A stretch of DNA of 27,093 nucleotides from DATCLA01 sp036564195. Its GTDB lineage: Bacteria > Bacillota > UBA4882 > UBA8346. Location: positions 1-27,093 of the forward strand of contig DATCLA010000139.1 of NCBI GenBank assembly GCA_036564195.1, given 5' to 3'. The position numbers and the translations under genes are program-made. How positions within the stretch are numbered: the first letter of the stretch is position 1; every line of letters begins with the position of its first letter. Shown in pieces: positions 22,005 to 27,093 of this stretch. The notes beneath the pieces are model-generated. The model saw only the letters and a list, made by a program, of their open reading frames with translations. It ran no database searches and had not been told where the DNA came from.

Positions 22005-23441
22005 TTAAATAAGATCCCGTTTAAAAATCCGTACTCCTTGCGGGGGAATCTCCGGATAATCCAAACCGGATAAACTGGAGCCTACTGCATAAAGGGGTTC
22101 CCAGCCACCGTTCCACTCAGCGGGAAGTTGAATCGAACGGCATTCAGGGCTCATATTACTGACAAATAAGACCTGTTCTCTTTTGCCTAAACGGATAAAA
22201 CCGAAGAGCGAATCACCCACAGCCAATCCATAATAGCCACCATCTTGCAATGCCTGATACTTTTGGCGCAAAGCCGCTAAAGACCGGGTAGCCTCCAGGA
22301 TTACCTGATCCTGTTTTTGAGGGTCCCACTGCATGGTCTTACGGCAATCCGGGTCTTTATCACCTGTCAGGCCAACCTCGTCACCGTAATATAAGGCCGG
22401 AATTCCCGGGTAGGTAAATTGAAACGCCAGCGCCGCCAAGAATTTCCGCCGGTCTCCGCCACATAAGGTCAGAAAACGCGGGGTATCATGACTACCAAGC
22501 AGATTATAAGCACTAATAATGGTTTCCCACGGTAAATTTCTCCGAAGCTGGCACAGTTCCACCCGGAACTGCTCCGCTGAGCTGGCTCCGTAGGCAAAAT
22601 AGCGGAGCACTGCTTCCCGCCAACGGTAATTCATTACCGCATCGCAAGTATCACCCTGCAGCCAGCCGAAGGGGTCATCCCAGATTTCCCCGACAATAAA
22701 AGCCTCCGGGTTGATCGATTTTACCAGACGCCGAAAGACTTTCCAAAAGTCAAACACTACTTCATTGGGCACATCCAGGCGCCAGCCGTCAATTCCCAGA
22801 CTGGTCCAGAAGGCGACCACTCTTAAGATATAACGGACCACTTCCGGATTTTCATAGTTTAGCTTCGGTAAAGTACCGAAATTCCACCAACAGTCATAAT
22901 TGGGGTTTGGCCCTTGGACCACCGGAAAACCGTGAAAAAAGTACCAATCTTTAAAACGTGAATCAGCGCCCCGCTTCAACACATCACGAAAAGCCCAGAA
23001 GGTGTCGCCGGTATGATTGAATACACCATCGATGATCAGTTTCATCTCTTGACGATGCAATTCCTGAAGCAGCTTTTTAAAAGTCCAGATATCCCCGAAA
23101 GCCGGGTCAATTTTTAAAAAATCTGAGGTGTTATACTTATGATTTGATGGTGATTCAAAGATTGGATTCAAATACAAGGCGGTAACACCCAATTGCTTTA
23201 GATAGGGAATTTTTTCAATAATTCCTTGCAAATCGCCGCCGAAGAAATTATAATAAGTCGGTTGCCCATTCCAGGCCTCGGTTGCCGCCGGATCGTTAGA
23301 GTGATTACCGTTATAAAAACGGTCCGGAAAAATCTGATAAAAAATTGACCGTGCAGCCCACGACGGCGGTAGGCTCGGTATGGTTTTTGAAGTTTTGTCC
23401 TGAACCAATGCTATATTTTGCAAAAATCCCGGTTGACTCAT
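22005..23441 (-). CDS. GH13 alpha-glucan hydrolase, neopullulanase/cyclomaltodextrinase-like, cytoplasmic
   Basis: The 478-residue protein has a full GH13 catalytic barrel. The conserved regions are DGVFNHTG (with H143), GWRLDVPNEV (nucleophile D223), VGEIWDD (acid/base E252) and LLGSHDTPR (stabiliser D319). LNPIFESPSNHKYNTSDF and FFGGDLQGI match subfamily 20 (neopullulanase, maltogenic amylase, cyclomaltodextrinase). There is no signal peptide, and the N-terminal CBM34 domain typical of that subfamily (about 120 residues) is missing; the barrel starts near residue 30. It probably degrades short maltodextrins or cyclodextrins in the cytoplasm. GAGGTGA 6 nt before the ATG confirms the start. 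No maltose transport genes are adjacent. A repeat element lies just upstream. Confidence 0.9.
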   Translation of the reverse strand: MSQPGFLQNIALVQDKTSKTIPSLPPSWAARSIFYQIFPDRFYNGNHSNDPAATEAWNGQPTYYNFFGGDLQGIIEKIPYLKQLGVTALYLNPIFESPSNHKYNTSDFLKIDPAFGDIWTFKKLLQELHRQEMKLIIDGVFNHTGDTFWAFRDVLKRGADSRFKDWYFFHGFPVVQGPNPNYDCWWNFGTLPKLNYENPEVVRYILRVVAFWTSLGIDGWRLDVPNEVVFDFWKVFRRLVKSINPEAFIVGEIWDDPFGWLQGDTCDAVMNYRWREAVLRYFAYGASSAEQFRVELCQLRRNLPWETIISAYNLLGSHDTPRFLTLCGGDRRKFLAALAFQFTYPGIPALYYGDEVGLTGDKDPDCRKTMQWDPQKQDQVILEATRSLAALRQKYQALQDGGYYGLAVGDSLFGFIRLGKREQVLFVSNMSPECRSIQLPAEWNGGWEPLYAVGSSLSGLDYPEIPPQGVRIFKRDLI

Positions 23442-23482
23442 TTAGTTCACCTCAATCCGATGTGATTTTATCAAAAAGAGGA

Positions 23483-23598
23483 GAAATTGCATATTTCTTA
23501 TTTAACTTTAACCCCGTGGCTACAAGGTACGGTGATAACCCGGATGTATCGCTCAAGTAAATTGTGAGCCTAAGCTAAAATCAAGAATTATGCAATTC
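23483..23598. repeat. MITE-like palindromic repeat, copy 2 (inverted relative to copy 1)
   Basis: The arm GAAATTGCATATTTCTTATT (23483-23502) and the inverted right arm GAATTGCATAATTCTTGATT (23598-23579) match copy 1's ends. The inner part CCCGGATGTATC and ATTGTGAGCCTAAGCTAAAA align with the reverse complement of copy 1 (CCCAGATGTATC, ATTGTGAGCCAAAGCTTAAA). Length is 116 bp against 115. It lies in the 302-bp gap between the amylase start and the next gene; the rest of that gap (23599-23743) shows nothing recognisable. Confidence 0.7.
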
Positions 23599-23743
23599 CT
23601 TGAAAATATAATAATATAATATTAATAGGATATTAATTAAGGTTACAAAGACAATCATACAAGGTAAATGAGGTTTTGCCAACCGGAAATGGCTGGGAGG
23701 AATTATCGATACACACAGGCAGAGCCATCGTAGTAACCTCAAC

Positions 23744-24610
23744 CTATTTTAAATGCTGATTCTCCCGGTTTTCCAAATAGGCGACTGCGCTTAAAGCCGC
23801 AACCTGCCCTTGACCCACAGCCCGCGCAATCTGCCAAGGCCTGCCGGTGCAATCGCCAGCGGCAAATACCCCCGGAAGGTTAGTGGACTGGTCTGGTCCG
23901 GTCACGATCAACTCGGATTCGGTTTTCAGATCTATTAACAATTGGTTGACCGGCCGACCGGAGCGTTCGATGAAGACTCCATCCACCCGAAGCTCCCCTC
24001 GGGTAGTCCGCAACAGTTCCACACGGCTCCCGCCGCTAATCTCCACGGGTTTACCGTTTATTACTGTAATCCTAGGGTCCAGCTTTTCCACTTCTTTAAA
24101 GAGAGGTAAAAAGTAGACCTTGCTACAGATTTCAGCTAAAAAATTCGCTTCACCCACGGCTTCCGGGATATAACCGATCATTACCACTTGCTTGCCTTTA
24201 AAAAACATTCCGTCACAAGTAGCGCAATAACTGACTCCTTTACCGACCCATTCCGTCTCGCCTTTAATCTCATTTCCCAACGCGACTCCCACTGCCAAAA
24301 TCACGGCTTGCGCCCGGAACATCTTTTCACGGCCGAACAAGGTAAAGCCCGGTTCCTCAATTGCGATGGTTTGAACCTCGTCTTTAATAAATTCTGCGCC
24401 GCCCGCCAAAGTATGGGCTTTTAACCTTTGTGCCAGGTCCTTTCCACTGATTCCGGGTATGCCTGGATAATTATCAATCAGTTGTGTTTGGAGCAATTTA
24501 GAACTATAATCCTCTTTACCGATTAACAATGTGGTTTTATTCCGCTTCCGAGCATTAATGGCAGCGGCCAGGCCAGCCGGTCCGCCACCCACAATCGCAA
24601 TATCATACAT
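23744..24610 (-). CDS. Thioredoxin reductase-like flavoprotein, probably ferredoxin-dependent (FFTR)
   Basis: The 288-residue protein has the FAD-binding GGGPAG (8-13), the redox pair C129-A-T-C132 (SYCATCDG), and the second FAD motif FAAGDCTGRP near residues 255-264. The NADPH-domain signatures are missing: where normal enzymes have G-x-G-x-x-A and HRR-x-x-x-R, this has GYIPEAVGEA (146-155) and FLPLFKE (167-173). Clostridial ferredoxin-dependent flavin thioredoxin reductases have the same changes and take electrons from reduced ferredoxin. A NADPH-independent, ferredoxin-linked role is therefore inferred; it would suit an anaerobe. No thioredoxin gene is adjacent. GGGGG upstream of the ATG marks the start. 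Confidence 0.85.
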   Translation of the reverse strand: MYDIAIVGGGPAGLAAAINARKRNKTTLLIGKEDYSSKLLQTQLIDNYPGIPGISGKDLAQRLKAHTLAGGAEFIKDEVQTIAIEEPGFTLFGREKMFRAQAVILAVGVALGNEIKGETEWVGKGVSYCATCDGMFFKGKQVVMIGYIPEAVGEANFLAEICSKVYFLPLFKEVEKLDPRITVINGKPVEISGGSRVELLRTTRGELRVDGVFIERSGRPVNQLLIDLKTESELIVTGPDQSTNLPGVFAAGDCTGRPWQIARAVGQGQVAALSAVAYLENRENQHLK

Positions 24611-24624
24611 TAAATAAACCCCCT

Positions 24625-24653
24625 TTGGTTTTCGCCGTAAAATTTGCTATAAT
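24625..24653 (+). promoter_or_regulatory. Sigma-A promoter for plsC
   Basis: TTGGTT (24625-24630) and TATAAT (24648-24653) are 17 bp apart and TGC before TATAAT makes an extended -10 element. The promoter is divergent from the flavoprotein gene. Confidence 0.75.
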
Positions 24654-24689
24654 ATAAAAAGCTTAACTCAGTTTAAAAGGAGAGTTTCC

Positions 24690-25280
24690 ATGCTTTATAC
24701 TATCTTTAAAATTCTTTTCAAAACTTTTTTTTTATTAACTTCCCGCTTTGAAGTAATCGGCCATGCAAATATCCCGGTGAGCGGCCCGGTAATTCTTGCC
24801 GCCAACCATGTGAGCAACTGGGATCCACTGGTGCTAGGCTGTGCAGTTAAACGCCGGGTTCACTTTATTGCTAAAATGGAATTATTTAAATTCCCCCTCC
24901 TTGGTCTGTTGCTTCGCGCTTGGGGTGCTTTTCCGGTCCGCCGGGGCCACGGTGACCGAGAGGCCATTGTCAAGTCCTTGGAAATCCTCAAAGAGGGGAA
25001 AATGTTAGGTATCTTTATCGAGGGAGGGCGGAACAAAACCAACCCCGGTCGAATTCAAGCCCAACCCGGCGCCGCCATGCTGGCGACTCATAGTGGGGCT
25101 CCGGTGATCCCGGTGGCACTAATCAATACTGACCACTTATTTAAGAAGAAGCAAGTAGTAATTGGCGCGCCGCTGACCTTTGGCGATTTATCCGGAACCG
25201 CTTCCAAAAAAGAGCTTTATCAGCAAATCAGCCAGCAACTAGCTACTGCCATTACCGGTTTAAGACCAGAGAAAGCTTGA
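24690..25280 (+). CDS. plsC: 1-acylglycerol-3-phosphate acyltransferase
   Basis: The 196-residue enzyme esterifies the sn-2 position of lysophosphatidic acid in phospholipid synthesis. The catalytic HX4D is NHVSNWD (H40, D45), the second motif is GAFPVRRGHGD, and the third is FIEGGRNKTNPG (usual EGTR here EGGR). An N-terminal hydrophobic stretch (KILFKTFFLLTSRF) suggests membrane association. Length is standard for short bacterial PlsC. AAAGGAG 9 nt before the ATG. It is monocistronic. The EGGR variant keeps the Glu and Arg of the motif. Confidence 0.92.
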   Translation: MLYTIFKILFKTFFLLTSRFEVIGHANIPVSGPVILAANHVSNWDPLVLGCAVKRRVHFIAKMELFKFPLLGLLLRAWGAFPVRRGHGDREAIVKSLEILKEGKMLGIFIEGGRNKTNPGRIQAQPGAAMLATHSGAPVIPVALINTDHLFKKKQVVIGAPLTFGDLSGTASKKELYQQISQQLATAITGLRPEKA

Positions 25281-25295
25281 GTTTCCCCAAGCTTT
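25272..25295 (+). terminator. Terminator-like hairpin overlapping the plsC stop
   Basis: AAAGCTTG (25272-25279) and CAAGCTTT (25288-25295) make an 8-bp stem with an 8-nt loop. The stop codon TGA (25278-25280) lies at the stem-loop boundary. A T-rich stretch follows only after a few bases (GCTTTTT at 25302), so termination is uncertain. Confidence 0.45.
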
Positions 25296-25391
25296 ACAGT
25301 TGCTTTTTAAAAATATTTAAGCCGCCTTAATTTTCCTGATTGATTGTTTTTTGAAACAGCCGCTTCTATCCGGCGCTCCGAACCCAGTCAA

Positions 25392-25928
25392 TTAAAATTC
25401 GGGTTCGATTAAGCCGTAATTACCGTCTTTACGGCGGTAAACCACATTAACTTCATCAGTATCGCTGTTGGAAAAGACGTAGAAATCGTGATCCAGCAGT
25501 TCCATCTGCATGACTGCTTCTTCAACCGACATTGGTTTAATGGCAAAACGTTTGGTCCGTTTAATTTGAGGTTCGGCTTCTTCCTTAGCAGTTGTCGCCG
25601 GGGGTAACCCTGTTAAAATAACCTGGTTGTCTTTTTGAAATTTCCGGTTAAGTTTAGTCTTATACTTTCGAACCTGTCGCTCAATCTTGTCAACGGCTTC
25701 ATCAATTGAACCATACATGTCATTGGATTTAGCTTCGCCCCGCAGTAACAGCCCATTAACCTGGATCGTCAGATCTACAATGTGTTTGCCCCGTTCGGTA
25801 CTGAGAGTAACCTGGGCTCCTAACGGGCTCTTTTCAAAGAATTTCACAATTTTGGATACCTTTTTTTCCGCATACTCCCGCAACGCGTCGGTGACTTCAA
25901 TGTTTTTCCCATTAACTGTTACTAACAT
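25392..25928 (-). CDS. hpf: Ribosome hibernation promoting factor, long form
   Basis: The 178-residue protein has an N-terminal S30AE domain (residues 1-100: VTVNGKNIEVTDALREYAEK, then IERQVRKYKTKLNRKF) that occupies the 30S decoding site. A linker and C-terminal dimerisation domain follow (RTKRFAIKPMSVEEAVMQME, LLDHDFYVFSNSDTDEVNVV, YRRKDGNYGLIEP), as in the long HPF of Bacillota that joins two 70S ribosomes into a 100S dimer. Length and domain order are typical. GGGAG about 10 nt before the ATG supports the start. It is transcribed alone, with about 205 bp to folD; I see no clear SigH or SigB box upstream. Confidence 0.95.
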   Translation of the reverse strand: MLVTVNGKNIEVTDALREYAEKKVSKIVKFFEKSPLGAQVTLSTERGKHIVDLTIQVNGLLLRGEAKSNDMYGSIDEAVDKIERQVRKYKTKLNRKFQKDNQVILTGLPPATTAKEEAEPQIKRTKRFAIKPMSVEEAVMQMELLDHDFYVFSNSDTDEVNVVYRRKDGNYGLIEPEF

Positions 25929-26135
25929 CAGTCATCATCTCCCTATCATTTTATGTTGCCTTATATTGAAAAATTAGGTAAATTAGGAGTATTGAATATA
26001 TTAAGCATAATCCATAGAAGATCCTTCAAAAAAACAAAAAACCTTAAAATCACCGATAATACTAAATTAAAAGAGATAACAACGTTCCGGTTTGCCGCTC
26101 ACTGCCAGTCCTAGGGTTTGCCAACTTAAGGTAAG

Positions 26136-26990
26136 TTATTCCTTAATAATTCCTTCGGCGCTGATTACGGTATTCTCCATCAACTTGGCAATAGTCATCG
26201 GCCCGACTCCGCCCGGGACCGGCGTGATCCAGCCTGCCACCTCTGCCACGGAAGCAAAGTCAACGTCCCCGGTTAACTTTCCGGCAGCATTACGGCTGGT
26301 GCCGACATCAATTACTACTGCGCCCGGCTTAACCATTGCGGCAGTAACCAACTCCGGTTTACCAACTGCCGACACCAAAATATCAGCCCGGCGACAGACC
26401 GCTGCCAAATCGGCGGTACGGGAATGACAGACCGTAACCGTACCGTGCTCCCGCAACAACAGCAATGCCTGCGGTTTACCAACGATGTTACTCCGGCCGA
26501 TTACAACACATTCTTTACCGGCGACGGAGACTCCGGTTTCATGGATCAGATCCATCACTCCCGCCGGAGTACAGGGGAGCATTCCGGGCAGACCGGCCAG
26601 TAATTTACCGCAATTAACCGGGTGGAACCCGTCCACATCTTTGGCCGGAGAGATTAACTCCAACAGTTTTAATTCGTTTAAATGCTGCGGTAGCGGTAGT
26701 TGCAGCAGGATTCCGTGGATCCGGTCGTCTCGGTTTAACTTTTGAATCAATGCTACCAGTTCCGCTTCTGTAGCTGTTTCCGCCAGGGAATACTCCTCGG
26801 AATAAATCCCCAATTCAGTACAGGTTTTTCGCTTCATATTGACATACACCCGGGAGGCCGGATTTGTTCCCACCAAGATTACGGCTAACCCGGGTTGACG
26901 CCCCTTGGCGGTTAAAGCAGCGATTCTTGGCTTTAAGCTGGCTTTTAACCGGGCAGCCACGGCTTTACCATCAATAATTTTAGCTGACAT
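26136..26990 (-). CDS. folD: Bifunctional methylenetetrahydrofolate dehydrogenase / methenyltetrahydrofolate cyclohydrolase
   Basis: The 284-residue enzyme interconverts 5,10-methylene-, methenyl- and 10-formyl-tetrahydrofolate in one-carbon metabolism. Catalytic Y49 and K53 lie in YVNMKRKTCTELG, followed by GILLQLPLP, the PAKDVDGFH loop, CTPAGVMDLI, the Rossmann motif VVIGRSNIVGKP and PVPGGVGPMT. Standard length. AGGAG 8 nt before the ATG. Just upstream a 13-nt stretch TATAAAAGGAGT-like is present twice, so two Shine-Dalgarno sites stand in tandem. It follows another gene (tail at 27043-27093) by 52 bp and may be in its operon. Confidence 0.96.
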   Translation of the reverse strand: MSAKIIDGKAVAARLKASLKPRIAALTAKGRQPGLAVILVGTNPASRVYVNMKRKTCTELGIYSEEYSLAETATEAELVALIQKLNRDDRIHGILLQLPLPQHLNELKLLELISPAKDVDGFHPVNCGKLLAGLPGMLPCTPAGVMDLIHETGVSVAGKECVVIGRSNIVGKPQALLLLREHGTVTVCHSRTADLAAVCRRADILVSAVGKPELVTAAMVKPGAVVIDVGTSRNAAGKLTGDVDFASVAEVAGWITPVPGGVGPMTIAKLMENTVISAEGIIKE

Positions 26991-27042
26991 CTGATCTACT
27001 CCTTTTATATAACTCCTTTTATATTATAAAAACCTTAAAAAT

Positions 27043-27093
27043 TTAAAAAAGTTCCAACTGTTGCTCCCGGGCCCGTTTCTCGCGGATTTCTAC
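27043..27093 (-). CDS. C-terminal end of an unidentified gene
   Basis: The minus-strand frame from the window edge reads VEIREKRAREQQLELF and stops at TAA 27043-27045. Only 16 residues are visible. The last five residues QLELF fit the beta-clamp-binding consensus QL[SD]LF, which occurs at or near the C terminus of some DNA polymerases and repair proteins. A highly charged helix precedes it. The identity needs the sequence beyond the window. Confidence 0.6.
   Translation of the reverse strand, partial: VEIREKRAREQQLELF

Overview
The window looks like a chromosomal segment of an anaerobic, probably spore-forming member of the Bacillota. The pointers are a CarD regulator, a YlmC/YmxH sporulation-type PRC-barrel protein, long-form HPF, a T-box leader, a yybP-ykoY leader, consensus sigma-A promoters, strong Shine-Dalgarno sites, and a thioredoxin reductase of the clostridial type lacking NADPH motifs. 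No species can be named from the sequence alone.

Layout. Positions 1-2911: 3' part of carD, degV, then a convergent DUF445 gene with a bidirectional terminator between. Positions 2912-4600: a decayed region with broken minus-strand coding remnants, one resembling an IS256-type transposase, plus an intact small DUF2325 gene. Positions 4747-5530: six tRNAs in the order Val-Asp-Phe-Gly-Cys-Leu from one promoter. Positions 5607-9863: an orphan HlyD-type adaptor, a LOG-family hydrolase with a hairpin between its Shine-Dalgarno site and ATG, and a TPR protein coupled to tag. Positions 10097-13528: a yybP-ykoY Mn2+ riboswitch with promoter and terminator, driving yjbQ and a P2A-type ATPase. Positions 13536-17226: a hexuronate block with a GntR regulator, intact uxuB, a doubly broken uxuA and a frameshifted small lipoprotein. 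Positions 17450-20407: DAHP synthase under a T-box whose specifier reads UUC (Phe), then PHP phosphoesterase and HAD hydrolase. Positions 20619-21891: YlmC-like, NusG domain II, half-size GDT1/TMEM165 and tRNA-His. Positions 22005-27093: cytoplasmic GH13 amylase, thioredoxin reductase-like flavoprotein, plsC, hpf, folD and the tail of one more gene.

Functional themes. Manganese export appears twice (the riboswitch-controlled ATPase and the GDT1 protein). The Phe T-box and the tRNA-Phe it should sense are both in the window. A pair of 115-bp MITE-like repeats lies upstream of the TPR gene and upstream of the amylase gene. The hexuronate pathway seems to be decaying. Nothing here looks like a whole new defence or biosynthetic system; the novelty lies in regulation, small repeats and gene decay.
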